The position numbers and the translations under genes are program-made. From positions 1 through 64,000 of the forward strand of contig JANMMJ010000068.1 of the NCBI GenBank assembly GCA_031373255.1: DNA of 64,000 nt, written 5' to 3'. Shown here piece by piece: positions 33,905-42,584 of the stretch (the stretch's first letter is position 1; every line of letters starts with the position of its first letter). The DNA comes from JANMMJ01 sp031373255. Lineage in GTDB: Bacteria > Pseudomonadota > Alphaproteobacteria > Rhizobiales > Aestuariivirgaceae. The notes under the pieces are model-generated. The model saw only the letters and a program-made list of their open reading frames with translations. It ran no database searches and was not told where the DNA came from.

Positions 33905-36793
33905 ATGCCAGCGCCACTGCTTGACCGCCTGCAACCTTTGCCCGATCCGCTTGACGCTGATGTGGTGGCCCGTGCCCGAAGCGAACTCGGCATCGACATT
34001 CCGCACCCTGCTGAAAATCTCTTCGCTGCGATTGCCGGAGGCTCGCCCTACCTTCGCGATCTTGTCCTGCACGATCCGGACTTCTTCCTGCATTGCGTCC
34101 ACCACAGTCCGGAGGAAGTGGCTGAGGCGATCTGCCATGAAACCGCTGGGGCCTGGCGCGGCGAAGATGTCGCAATCGAACTGCGGCGCTTGAAGACCCG
34201 CTTTGCGATGGTGACTGCTCTGGCCGATGTCGGTGGAGCTTGGGACTGCGATGAAGTCACCGCTGCCATCACGCGATTTGCCGACACTGCGATTGGCGCA
34301 GCCTTGAATGCATTGCTGGTGCAGGCTGAAGCGCGGTCGCGCATGAGGCTTGCCAATGCCGATGACCCCTCATCCGGCTGCGGTTACGTGGTCCTCGCCA
34401 TGGGCAAGCACGGCGCCTTCGAGCTCAATTATTCGAGCGATGTGGACCTTATCGTTCTCTATGATCCGGACACTGCTCGGCTTGCTGAAGGCGTCGATCC
34501 ATCCACATTTTTTGTCCGTCTTACCAAGGACTTGGTAGGGTTTCTTCAAGAGGTGGACGAGCACGGTTATGTCTTCCGCGTCGACCTCCGCCTGCGGCCT
34601 GATCCGCGTGCCACGCAGGTCGCCATCGCAATCGAGGCGGCGGCAACTTACTACGAAAACATGGGACAGAACTGGGAGCGCGCGGCCATGATCAAGGCGC
34701 GGCCCTGTGCCGGCGACCTGCCGCTTGGCGAGGAGTTTATGTCGCGGCTTCGTCCATATATCTGGCGCAAGTATCTCGACTTTGCGGCGATCGCCGATGT
34801 GCAGTCTCTCAAGCGCCAGATCCACGCGGTGAAGGGCCACGGCGAAATCGCCGTCTTCGGTCACAATGTGAAGCTTGGACGCGGCGGCATTCGCGAGATC
34901 GAATTTTTCGTGCAGACCCAGCAACTCATTGCCGGCGGCCGCAATCCCAATTTGCGGGGCAGGCGCACGCTCGACATGCTCGATGCGTTGGCCGAAGCAC
35001 AGTGGATCACTCCCGCTGCCGCCGATGAGTTGAAGTCGGCCTATCGCTTTCTCCGGACGGTCGAACACCGCATCCAGATGGTTGCGGACGAACAGACCCA
35101 CACGCTGCCTAGCGATCCGGTCGCCTTTGCAAGGCTCGCCCGGTTTTCCAGTTTTGCCTCGGCTGATGATTTTGCGGCGGCACTTCGCCGGACCTTCGAG
35201 ACCGTGCAAGGCCACTACGCCCGGCTGTTCGAGGATGCATCTGAACTCGGCACCGCGACGGGCAGCCTCGTCTTCACCGGTGGCGAGGATGATCCCGAAA
35301 CAATCGAGACGCTCTCGAAGATGGGGTTCAGGAAGGCGAGCGAAGTCTCCGCCACGATTCGCGGCTGGCACTTTGGCCGCTTTCCCGCAACCCGCAGCGC
35401 CAAGGCGCGTGAGATCCTCACCGAAATCATGCCGGCACTCCTGGCGGCGTTGGCGCGGACCGGCGATGCTGACCAGGCATTCCTGGCCTTCGACAGGTTC
35501 TTGACCGGTCTTTCGGCCGGGCTGCAGATCTTTTCCCTGATCAAGGCCAATCCCCGGCTGCTCGACCTGATCTGCAATATCCTCGGAACGGCGCCGCGCC
35601 TTGCCGAGCAATTGAGCCGTAGGCCCAAGGTACTCGACGCCGTGCTTGATCCGGCCTTCTTCGGTCCCTTGCCGGCGCGCCAGGACCTGAAGGCCGCTTT
35701 GGCGTTCATGGCGCCACCCGACGTTTCACTGGATGAAACCATTGACCGCACACGCATTTTTGGCCGCGAGCAGATGTTTCGCATCGGCGTGAGGGTGCTC
35801 TCCGATACGGTGAGCGCGGTGGATGCCGGCGTGGCATTTTCAGCACTTGCCGAAGTGCTCATCGACCGCTTGCATCAGGCCGTGACGGCCGACATTGAGA
35901 CCCGCCATGGCCACGTTCCCGGTGGCGGTAGCGCTATCATTTCCATGGGAAAGCTTGGTGGCCGTGAAATGACGGCGGGTTCCGACCTTGACCTGATCCT
36001 TGTTTATGACGCCGCACCCGGAGTCGAAATGTCGGATGGGCCTCGGCCACTTTCGGTGACGCAATACTACGCGCGTCTTACCCAGCGCCTCATTACCGCA
36101 CTTTCGGCCCCCACCGCCGAAGGCGTGCTCTACGAAGTAGACATGCGGCTCAGGCCATCTGGCAACAAGGGTCCGGTCGCTGCCAGCCTCGAAAGCTTCA
36201 AGGTCTACCAGCGCGAGTCCGCCTGGACCTGGGAAAAACTTGCGCTCACGCGGGCCCGGCCCGTTGCCGGAGAGGAGAGCCTGAAAGCTGATCTTGTCAG
36301 CGCCATCAGCGTCGCGCTCTGCGCCACGAGAGATCCCGGAAAAACGCAAGTAGATGTGCTCGACATGCGCCGGCTCATGCTGAAGGAACTTGGCCCGTCG
36401 AATGTGTGGGATATCAAGCGCACGCCGGGTGGTCTGGTCGATGTCGAGTTCATCGTGCAGCACCTGCAATTGATCCACGCGCCCAAAACTCCGTCCATTC
36501 TGGACACCAACTCGATGGGAGCACTTGAGAAACTTCTGGCCGCTGGCCTGATCGGCAGGACCGAGGCGGCAATTTTGCGCGATGCGGCAGCGCTCTATCA
36601 TCGCCTCACCCAGGTGCTGCGGCTTTGTCTCGAAGGACCCTATGATCCCCCGAATGCGCCCGAGGGTCTCAATCTGCTGGTAGCCAATGCTGCGGCAACA
36701 CCCGGTGTGGTCCAGGCTGAGGCCATTCTATTGGAAACCCAGGCGCAGGTGGCTCGCCAGTTCGAGAAGCTGATTGGCGTAATCGCGGTTTAG
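33905..36793 (+). CDS. glnE: Bifunctional glutamine synthetase adenylyltransferase/adenylyl-removing enzyme
   Basis: The 962-residue enzyme has two nucleotidyltransferase domains. The N-terminal adenylyl-removing site is in NYSSDVDLIVLYD, followed by GGIREIEFFVQTQQLI. The C-terminal adenylylating site is in MTAGSDLDLILVYD, followed by GGLVDVEFIVQHLQLI. It modifies glutamine synthetase according to nitrogen status and PII signals. The ATG at 33905 lies 44 bases after the kinase gene. This order (degP, regulator, kinase, glnE) is conserved in rhizobia. Its 3' end is only 4 bases from a convergent gene. Confidence 0.95.
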   Translation: MPAPLLDRLQPLPDPLDADVVARARSELGIDIPHPAENLFAAIAGGSPYLRDLVLHDPDFFLHCVHHSPEEVAEAICHETAGAWRGEDVAIELRRLKTRFAMVTALADVGGAWDCDEVTAAITRFADTAIGAALNALLVQAEARSRMRLANADDPSSGCGYVVLAMGKHGAFELNYSSDVDLIVLYDPDTARLAEGVDPSTFFVRLTKDLVGFLQEVDEHGYVFRVDLRLRPDPRATQVAIAIEAAATYYENMGQNWERAAMIKARPCAGDLPLGEEFMSRLRPYIWRKYLDFAAIADVQSLKRQIHAVKGHGEIAVFGHNVKLGRGGIREIEFFVQTQQLIAGGRNPNLRGRRTLDMLDALAEAQWITPAAADELKSAYRFLRTVEHRIQMVADEQTHTLPSDPVAFARLARFSSFASADDFAAALRRTFETVQGHYARLFEDASELGTATGSLVFTGGEDDPETIETLSKMGFRKASEVSATIRGWHFGRFPATRSAKAREILTEIMPALLAALARTGDADQAFLAFDRFLTGLSAGLQIFSLIKANPRLLDLICNILGTAPRLAEQLSRRPKVLDAVLDPAFFGPLPARQDLKAALAFMAPPDVSLDETIDRTRIFGREQMFRIGVRVLSDTVSAVDAGVAFSALAEVLIDRLHQAVTADIETRHGHVPGGGSAIISMGKLGGREMTAGSDLDLILVYDAAPGVEMSDGPRPLSVTQYYARLTQRLITALSAPTAEGVLYEVDMRLRPSGNKGPVAASLESFKVYQRESAWTWEKLALTRARPVAGEESLKADLVSAISVALCATRDPGKTQVDVLDMRRLMLKELGPSNVWDIKRTPGGLVDVEFIVQHLQLIHAPKTPSILDTNSMGALEKLLAAGLIGRTEAAILRDAAALYHRLTQVLRLCLEGPYDPPNAPEGLNLLVANAAATPGVVQAEAILLETQAQVARQFEKLIGVIAV

Positions 36794-36797
36794 GCCG

Positions 36798-37151
36798 TCA
36801 CTCGAAGCAGCGGATTTCCGCTTCCGCCTGGGCCCGCCGCAGATCGCCGATGGAGGAATTCGATTCTTCACTGGTGCGGAACAGCACACCCGACTCGCCG
36901 GTGAGTTGGCCCATGCGCAGGAAGGTTTCTGCCTCGACATAGCGGACGTGGGGCAGGAGGGAAGCTATGACATCGATCGAGCAGGAGCATCGCTCCAGCA
37001 TCGGCTGCGTCTCGCCATTTGCCTTCATGCAGGCGAATACATAATCGGCCCTTGTCGATGTCGGATAGTCATTGAACGATTGCGCCAGCGCGGCCCCCGA
37101 CGCTCCGGCAAGAAACAGTCCGGCAGCCGCCGCCATTCTTCCGCAACGCAT
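36798..37151 (-). CDS. Small cysteine-containing periplasmic protein at the end of the pqq operon
   Basis: The 117-residue protein has a signal peptide (cleavage near ALAQSF) and a mature part with FACMKANGETQPMLERCSCS. Cys residues are near 41, 54, 56 and 115. It starts 3 bases after the pqqE stop, so it is almost certainly cotranscribed. I do not recognise a named family. A periplasmic role linked to PQQ or quinoproteins is inferred only from position. The Cys-x-Cys pattern could bind metal or form a disulfide. Confidence 0.7.
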   Translation of the reverse strand: MRCGRMAAAAGLFLAGASGAALAQSFNDYPTSTRADYVFACMKANGETQPMLERCSCSIDVIASLLPHVRYVEAETFLRMGQLTGESGVLFRTSEESNSSIGDLRRAQAEAEIRCFE

Positions 37152-37154
37152 CGG

Positions 37155-38252
37155 CTAGCCTCCGATCTTCCGGTAGCGAAATTCCACTCTGCCGCGGTTT
37201 GAATCTTCCACCGCCATGCCGTGCATCTGGTTGTGAAAGGGTGACAGATGACAGGCGGGATCGGCGGATGCTGCATTTCCAGCAAGGATCATTGCCTGAC
37301 AGCGGCAGCCGCCCTTGCACGTGCCGACACGCTCGCAGCCAACGCACGGCTCCTCCATCCACGCATCGCCGCGATAGGCATTGAACCCTTGCGAGTTGTA
37401 CCAGATGTCCGAAAGGCTCATGTCCTTCACGCTGTGGAATACCAGTCCCGGAATGCTTTCCGCCGCATGACACGGCAGCACCTTGCCGCTGGGCGTGACG
37501 TTGAGTGCCCGCGCCGCCCATCCGCCCATGCAGGGCTTGGGATATTTTGCATAGTAATCCGGCACTACCTGGTCGATGACCATCTGTCCCTTGAGCCGCT
37601 CGCGCGCCTCCTCGACAATCTTGATGGCAAGCTTCACCTGATCGAGTGTCGGCATCAGGGCGGAACGATTGGCCAGCGCCCAGCCGTAATATTGAGCATG
37701 CGCAACTTCGACCCTCTTGGCGCCCATCTTCTCTGCCAGCGCGATCATCAGCGGCAGCGTTTCGATGTTGCGGCGATGGATCACCGCGTTCACCGTGAGC
37801 GGTACACCGGCTTTGACCACCATCGAACCCAGCGCGATCTTCTTCTGGTGACCGCCCTTGAACCCCGCAATCTGGTCGGCATTGACAGGATCGACATCCT
37901 GCAATGACAATTGCACATGATCGAGCCCGGCATCGATCAGCGCCTTCAGCTTCTCCTCGGTCAGCAGCACGCCGGACGTGATCAGGTTTGAATAGAGCCC
38001 GAGGCTGGCGCAATGGCGGACGATTTCGAGGATATCGTCGCGCGCTGTCGGTTCACCTCCCGATAGATGCACCTGCAGCACGCCAAGATCATGTGCCTCG
38101 GTGAAAACCCGTTTCCATGTTTCCGTATCGAGCTCCGCCGATTTGCGGTCAAGTTCGAGCGGATTGGAGCAATAGGGGCACTGCAGAGGGCAGCGATGGG
38201 TGAGTTCGGCCAGCATGCCGACGGGCGCATCGGCTTTCACGTGAACGTTCAT
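37155..38252 (-). CDS. pqqE: PQQ biosynthesis radical SAM enzyme PqqE
   Basis: The 365-residue enzyme carries the radical SAM cluster motif Cys21, Cys25, Cys28 in HRCPLQCPYCSNP. The C-terminal SPASM region with auxiliary-cluster cysteines runs from CMGGWAARALNV through PCVGCERVGTCKGGCRC. It forms the carbon-carbon bond between the Glu and Tyr of PqqA, presented by PqqD. It overlaps pqqD by 4 bases. The length is normal. Confidence 0.96.
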   Translation of the reverse strand: MNVHVKADAPVGMLAELTHRCPLQCPYCSNPLELDRKSAELDTETWKRVFTEAHDLGVLQVHLSGGEPTARDDILEIVRHCASLGLYSNLITSGVLLTEEKLKALIDAGLDHVQLSLQDVDPVNADQIAGFKGGHQKKIALGSMVVKAGVPLTVNAVIHRRNIETLPLMIALAEKMGAKRVEVAHAQYYGWALANRSALMPTLDQVKLAIKIVEEARERLKGQMVIDQVVPDYYAKYPKPCMGGWAARALNVTPSGKVLPCHAAESIPGLVFHSVKDMSLSDIWYNSQGFNAYRGDAWMEEPCVGCERVGTCKGGCRCQAMILAGNAASADPACHLSPFHNQMHGMAVEDSNRGRVEFRYRKIGG

Positions 38253-38524
38253 AGATCGATCATCCTCCGCTCACTGAGAAACGCCAGAATGTTTTTGACG
38301 TCCGTTGCCACCGTCGCCCTGTCGGCTTCGAATGTTTCGGACAGGTCGTCGATAATGGCGCTGAGCGGTCTGCTGCCGTCGCAGCGTTTGATGATTTCGA
38401 CGGCAATATCATCGGGTTCGAGCACCCGTTCAGGCGCCAGCAGCACCCACCGGCTGCGCACCTTGTCCTCCTTGAGGCGAACCCCGTGCGGCAGTTTGGG
38501 AACGGTGTCTTCCGCAATCGTCAT
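38249..38524 (-). CDS. pqqD: PqqA-binding chaperone PqqD
   Basis: The 91-residue protein has the PqqD fold signature: LPHGVRLKEDKVRSRWVLLAPERVL, CDGSRPLSAIIDDL and a C-terminal FLSERRMIDL. It binds the PqqA peptide and delivers it to PqqE. I place the start at the ATG at 38524 (MTIAEDTVPKLP), which overlaps pqqC by 4 bases. The longer frame has no family similarity. It is a separate gene, not fused to pqqC as in Methylorubrum extorquens. Confidence 0.94.
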   Translation of the reverse strand: MTIAEDTVPKLPHGVRLKEDKVRSRWVLLAPERVLEPDDIAVEIIKRCDGSRPLSAIIDDLSETFEADRATVATDVKNILAFLSERRMIDL

Positions 38525-39258
38525 TTCATGTCGTCCGGCACAAAGGCCCCCGGCGGCGGCCACGCCGGATTGACATAGGCATGGTGCAGCCCGTCGAGCT
38601 GGGCCCATAGCATGTTGCATTTGAATTCGAGGGCGGCAAGTGCGGCTCGCTGCTGCTCCGGTGTCTTGGCTTCCCGCTTCACGTATTCCAGCGCGAAATC
38701 AGCATCGCGCGGCGCCTGCGTCAGCCGCTTGTCGAAGTAGGCAAGCACCTTGGGCGTGATGTAGTCATAGTTCGCCAGCATGCCTTTCACCCGTTCGCCG
38801 ATGGTGCCCGGCGAAAACATCTCGGTCAGCGACGAGGCGACAGCTTCAAGCAGGCTGCGGTCGCGCACGAATTGCGGATAGGCATCGACGGCGAAACGCG
38901 TTGCCGGAAGGATGCCTAGCGTGGAGGTCACGTAGTCCCGGCTGACCCCCAGACCGTCGGTCAGCGCCACCCAGCGCGCCAGCCCGCCGAGATCATCGTC
39001 ATCACCATCGTGATCGACGATTCTCTGGCGCCATATGCGCCGCAACGATGGCTCGGTCATCCGCGACAGGATGATCGCGTCCTTCACCGGAATGATCGAT
39101 TGGTAATAATACCGGTTGAGCGCCCACGCTTGCAGCTGGCCTTTGGTGAGCTTGCCTGTGTTCATCAGTTGATGAAACGGATGCTTGTTGTGGTAGCGCT
39201 CGGTGCCGATTTGGCGAAGCCGCGTCTCCAGTTCGTCGGATGTCAGCAATTGCGTCAT
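38521..39258 (-). CDS. pqqC: Pyrroloquinoline-quinone synthase PqqC
   Basis: The 245-residue all-helical oxidase begins with HNKHPFHQLMNTGKLTKGQL and NRYYYQSIIPVKDAIILSRM, the characteristic PqqC region. It catalyses the final eight-electron oxidation and ring closure that gives PQQ. It overlaps pqqB and pqqD by 4 bases each. Confidence 0.96.
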   Translation of the reverse strand: MTQLLTSDELETRLRQIGTERYHNKHPFHQLMNTGKLTKGQLQAWALNRYYYQSIIPVKDAIILSRMTEPSLRRIWRQRIVDHDGDDDDLGGLARWVALTDGLGVSRDYVTSTLGILPATRFAVDAYPQFVRDRSLLEAVASSLTEMFSPGTIGERVKGMLANYDYITPKVLAYFDKRLTQAPRDADFALEYVKREAKTPEQQRAALAALEFKCNMLWAQLDGLHHAYVNPAWPPPGAFVPDDMK

Positions 39259-40154
39259 AGGACAATCTCCATGCCATCATGTGCAATATCCCATCCTGCG
39301 TTGCGTGTTGCCCGTTCTTCGGGCGATCCCTTGATATGAACAGGATTGGTATTGTTGATGTGAATGAAAAATTTTCTCGCCACATTGACCCGGGTAAACG
39401 CCTCTATTGATCCTTCGGCTCCGGAAAGCGGCATGTGCCCCATGCGCTTGCCTGTCTTGCTGCCAAGCCCTTCTGCGATCATCTCGTCATCGCGCCACAG
39501 TGTGCCGTCAAAAAACAAGCAGTCGGAACCTTCAAGCTGGCGTCGCAGTTCAGGCGTGAGCTTGGCGCATCCCGGCACATAGTGCAGCCGCTTGCCTGCC
39601 GCATCGCTCACTTCGAGGCCCACCGTAAACTCTCCTTCAAGTTCCGTGTTGGGCGAATCGCCTTCCAGGTAGAGCGGAACTTTTCCAGGCACCTTGAAGG
39701 CCTCGATCCTGAGATCGGGAAGCGGTGAAAAGCGCTCGCCGATCGCAAATGCTGAGATGCTCACGACACGCCGGTCAAGCACCGAGAAGACTGGGCTTGC
39801 CTCGATGGTCTCGAGAACGGTTTTGGTGCCATACAGATGAAATGCCGTACCTTCCCTGAGCGATAGCAATCCGCCAATATGATCGATGTCACCATTGGTC
39901 AAAACCACCGCCTGGATCGGTGAGCCACGCAAGGCGTTGGGCTGCAATTGTTTCAACTGTCCGATTTGCTCGCGGATGTCTGGCGAACAGTTCAACAGCA
40001 CCCAGTCTTTTCCATTGGCGCTGATGGCAATGCTTGATTGGGTTCGCCGCGAGACGCGGGGATCGCCGTTCCAATATAGGCTGCAAACGCTACAGCGGCA
40101 ATTCCACTGCGGATAACCACCCCCGGCCGCCGAACCCAGCACAACACACTGCAC
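39255..40154 (-). CDS. pqqB: PQQ biosynthesis protein PqqB (metallo-beta-lactamase fold)
   Basis: The 299-residue protein opens MQCVVLGSAAGGGYPQWNC and shows the CxCxxC zinc motif in WNCRCSVC plus the metal-site loop TNGDIDHIGG. PqqB is thought to hydroxylate the tyrosine in the cross-linked precursor. It overlaps pqqC by 4 bases. A 61-base gap with a hairpin separates it from pqqA. Confidence 0.95.
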   Translation of the reverse strand: MQCVVLGSAAGGGYPQWNCRCSVCSLYWNGDPRVSRRTQSSIAISANGKDWVLLNCSPDIREQIGQLKQLQPNALRGSPIQAVVLTNGDIDHIGGLLSLREGTAFHLYGTKTVLETIEASPVFSVLDRRVVSISAFAIGERFSPLPDLRIEAFKVPGKVPLYLEGDSPNTELEGEFTVGLEVSDAAGKRLHYVPGCAKLTPELRRQLEGSDCLFFDGTLWRDDEMIAEGLGSKTGKRMGHMPLSGAEGSIEAFTRVNVARKFFIHINNTNPVHIKGSPEERATRNAGWDIAHDGMEIVL

Positions 40155-40183
40155 GCGGCCAATCCTTTTGCAACGAAGTGATC

Positions 40184-40208
40184 ATGCCGGAGCTCAAGGC
40201 TCCGGCAT
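40184..40208 (-). terminator. Hairpin between pqqA and pqqB
   Basis: Ten-base arms (40184-40193 and 40199-40208) pair perfectly around a 5-base loop, 7 bases beyond the pqqA stop. On the transcribed (minus) strand no long T-run follows, so it probably attenuates or protects the 3' end of the short pqqA transcript rather than stopping it fully. An excess of PqqA over the enzymes is known in several species. Confidence 0.6.
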
Positions 40209-40215
40209 TATCCAA

Positions 40216-40293
40216 TTAGAGCTCGGCCGGAAGATAGTCGTTGATCTCGAGACCCACGCATACTTCCACGAGACGCGGTGTATTCCACTTCAT
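40216..40293 (-). CDS. pqqA: PQQ precursor peptide PqqA
   Basis: A 25-residue peptide runs MKWNTPRLVEVCVGLEINDY and then LPAEL. The Glu16-x3-Tyr20 pair in EINDY is the one cross-linked into PQQ. An aaaggag Shine-Dalgarno lies 7 bases upstream of the ATG. It is the first gene of pqqABCDE and is too short to be found by length-based gene calling. Confidence 0.96.
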   Translation of the reverse strand: MKWNTPRLVEVCVGLEINDYLPAEL

Positions 40294-40302
40294 GGTCCAA
40301 CT

Positions 40303-40316
40303 CCTTTAGCTAAAGG
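40303..40316 (-). promoter_or_regulatory. Perfect palindrome covering the pqqA Shine-Dalgarno
   Basis: CCTTTAGCTAAAGG is a perfect 14-base palindrome. Its 3' half, in the pqqA sense, supplies the AAAGG of the Shine-Dalgarno aaaggag. In RNA it could fold into a 5-bp stem with an AGCU loop and partly hide the ribosome site, or in DNA it could be an operator. Confidence 0.45.
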
Positions 40317-40357
40317 CAACGCCAGAACCCGTAGACTCTGATGTTACTTGCAATTGT

Positions 40358-40386
40358 AGGATCGTTGAAATGGGGTGCCGGGTCAA
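40358..40386 (-). promoter_or_regulatory. Candidate pqqA promoter
   Basis: On the minus strand TTGACC (40386-40381) and GATCCT (40363-40358) are separated by exactly 17 bases, 65 bases upstream of the pqqA ATG. The -35 is good and the -10 is weak. A TACAAT partly overlapping the -10 lies just downstream without a matching -35. It is a prediction only. Confidence 0.35.
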
Positions 40387-40536
40387 TGCCGGAAGGCCAC
40401 ATTACAAAAACTTAAATTGCCCCAAATCCAAGGATATTTTGCTTTTTTTAACGCCTGAAGCACGGCCGCGTTTGGCATGCTTTGGCGGCTTTGCTAACAT
40501 CCATCCCGACATGCCGCACCTGATTTGGAGAACACC

Positions 40537-41073
40537 ATGCTGACCCGTCGTTTGCTGACTGTGGGCCTCGCAGCCGCACTGTTTCCCGCTATTGCCCTCG
40601 CCCATGGCCCGACCCGGCAAAAAGTGACACTGAGCAAGGAAATCAACGTCAGCCCTGACAAGGTCTGGGCGGTGATCGGGAACTTCCAGGATATGTCGTG
40701 GCATCCGGCCGTGGAGAAGACGACAGGCGAAAAGGGCAATGAAGTCGACGCCACCCGGCAGTTGACCCTCAAGGGCGGCGGCACCATTGACGAAATTCTG
40801 TATAAATATGATGCTGCGGCAATGACTTACTCTTATCGGATCACCGCCGTGGACGTGAAAGTGCTGCCGGTAAACGAGTACTCATCGCATCTGACGGTGA
40901 AACCCAACGGCGACGGAAAGTCCATCGTCGAGTGGCGCGGCGCCTTCTACCGCGGCTACATGCTGAATGACCCGCCCCCGGAGCTGAACGACGAGACTGC
41001 GGTAAAGGCCGTCACCGGGGTCTATCAGGCGGGCCTGGATGCCCTGAAAACCAGGCTTGAGGGAGGCAGTTGA
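40537..41073 (+). CDS. MxaD-like SRPBCC-family periplasmic protein
   Basis: The 178-residue protein has a signal peptide (MLTRRLLTVGLAAALFPAIALA). An SRPBCC/START-type domain follows: VTLSKEINVSPDKVWAVIGNF, MSWHPAVEKT, then GAFYRGY near the end. MxaD, which helps methanol dehydrogenase interact with its cytochrome, belongs to this family. A ggag 6 bases upstream supports the ATG at 40537. It is coupled to the beta-propeller gene by a 4-base overlap and points toward the convergent xox operon. Confidence 0.78.
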   Translation: MLTRRLLTVGLAAALFPAIALAHGPTRQKVTLSKEINVSPDKVWAVIGNFQDMSWHPAVEKTTGEKGNEVDATRQLTLKGGGTIDEILYKYDAAAMTYSYRITAVDVKVLPVNEYSSHLTVKPNGDGKSIVEWRGAFYRGYMLNDPPPELNDETAVKAVTGVYQAGLDALKTRLEGGS

Positions 41074-42002
41074 GAGCGGGGCTTCTGCTCCTCCTGGCCA
41101 TCGCTGGCCCCGCTCTGGCGGGCGAAACGGCCTACGTCACCAATCAGCCGGCAAATTCGGTATCGGTTGTCGACTTGGCGACCATGAAGGAGACGTCGGC
41201 AATCGCGGTTGGCGGCAGTCCCGCCGGCGTGGCGGTGAGCAACGACGGCCGCTTTGCCTACGTGACGAGCCCGGAAGGCAAATTTCTTACCGTGATCGAC
41301 ACGGCGATAAATGCGGTTCTGAAGAAAATTCCGGTGGGCAATGGCCCGTTGGGTGTTGCGGTGCATCCTTCGGGCGCACCGGTGTATGTGGCTGATTGGT
41401 ACGAGCATCGCGTCTTCGCTGTTGATCCGGTTGCGGCAAGGATCGTCGCCAGTGTCGCCGTCGGCAAGTCGCCATCGGGCCTCGCGGTGACACCCGATGG
41501 CAAAATGCTTCTTTCGGCGGATCGCGACAGCAACCAGGTTTCCTTTGTCGACACTGCAACGATGAAGGTCATTGGCGCCATCGCGACCGGCACGCGTCCA
41601 TTTGGGGTAACGATAGACGCGGCAGGGCTTCGCGCCTATACCGCCGACGTAAAAAGCAACACCGTGACAGTGATTGATCTCGGCGCGCGAAAGGCGATTG
41701 GAACGGTCGTGACCGGTGAGCGGCCCTATGCGGTTGCGCTCGCCAACGGCAGGGGATTCGCCACTGACCAGTATGGCGGGACAATCACGGTCTTCGATCT
41801 CAAGACGCTTTCAGTCATTCGGCGCGTTGAGACCGGAAGCTATCCTGAAGGCATCTCGGCCAGCGCCGATGAAAAATTCGTCTACATCGCCCACTGGGAC
41901 GACAACACGCTGGACCGCATGGATACCAGGACACTTGAAGTCACTGCCGAAGCGGCGACCGGAGACGGCCCCCGCGCATTCGGAAACTTCATCAGGAAAT
42001 AG
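41070..42002 (+). CDS. YVTN-repeat beta-propeller protein of the xox region
   Basis: The 310-residue exported protein has a short signal peptide (LLLLLAIAGPALAG) and seven repeats of the YVTN type: AYVTNQPANSVSVVDLATM, FAYVTSPEGKFLTVID, VYVADWYEHRVFAVD, LLSADRDSNQVSFVD and others. Such propellers accompany quinoprotein dehydrogenases; the molecular role is not proven. The TTG start at 41070 overlaps the preceding stop (TTGA). Its stop is 3 bases from the end of the convergent rhodanese-like gene. Confidence 0.78.
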   Translation: MRAGLLLLLAIAGPALAGETAYVTNQPANSVSVVDLATMKETSAIAVGGSPAGVAVSNDGRFAYVTSPEGKFLTVIDTAINAVLKKIPVGNGPLGVAVHPSGAPVYVADWYEHRVFAVDPVAARIVASVAVGKSPSGLAVTPDGKMLLSADRDSNQVSFVDTATMKVIGAIATGTRPFGVTIDAAGLRAYTADVKSNTVTVIDLGARKAIGTVVTGERPYAVALANGRGFATDQYGGTITVFDLKTLSVIRRVETGSYPEGISASADEKFVYIAHWDDNTLDRMDTRTLEVTAEAATGDGPRAFGNFIRK

Positions 42003-42005
42003 GTG

Positions 42006-42584
42006 CTACGGATTATCGCCGGGGCGCGGCTCCGGCTGCTTTTCTTCCACCGGCAATTCCGCGTCTGCCCAGCCGTCGGTGCCTTCCGGATACCAGATCA
42101 CATTGGAGTAGCCGTAGTGCATCGCCCGCTTGGCGGCGTTCCATGACATCCAGCAATTGGACAGGCAGAAGAACACAACTGAGCGGGCCGCGTCCCCGGC
42201 GGTTACCCTTTTCAGACCGTCCTTGAAGTAGATTTCCATCTCGGGCGGCAATGCGCCATACCCCACGTCGACAAGCCAGATGCTGCCTGGAATCGTGTAG
42301 CGCAGCTTCTCGCGGTAGATTGTGCCTTCCGGCAGCTTGGGCTTGGGCGGACGTGGCAGCACATCGATGAAGACTGCGGCCTTTTCCTTCCACAGCTTCT
42401 CTGCTTCACCAGTATCGATCACCCGTGCTCCGGCAAGTGTTGCCGGCACTGCGCTGCGATAATCGTCGAGTCTGTAACCCTGGATTTCGCCAACACCGTC
42501 ATCGGCGTGCGATTGAAGCGGAAAGAGTGCGAGCCCTCCGATCAGCACACCGCTCGAAAGCCGAGCGGCCAACCTTTCGATCAT
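42006..42584 (-). CDS. PQQ-associated rhodanese-like protein with CLSNCW motif
   Basis: The 192-residue periplasmic protein has a signal peptide (LSSGVLIGGLALFPLQSHA) and a rhodanese-like domain whose active loop reads FFCLSNCWMSWNAAKRA. This corresponds to the family named for its Cys-Trp motif in PQQ-dependent catabolism loci. The two cysteines flank three residues and could exchange disulfides or sulfur. It overlaps xoxJ by 4 bases and is the last gene of the xoxF operon. Confidence 0.85.
   Translation of the reverse strand: MIERLAARLSSGVLIGGLALFPLQSHADDGVGEIQGYRLDDYRSAVPATLAGARVIDTGEAEKLWKEKAAVFIDVLPRPPKPKLPEGTIYREKLRYTIPGSIWLVDVGYGALPPEMEIYFKDGLKRVTAGDAARSVVFFCLSNCWMSWNAAKRAMHYGYSNVIWYPEGTDGWADAELPVEEKQPEPRPGDNP

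Noticed and set aside
34370..35611. 413-codon antisense frame within glnE
   Set aside because: glnE is complete with both catalytic sites; the antisense frame is a codon-bias shadow.
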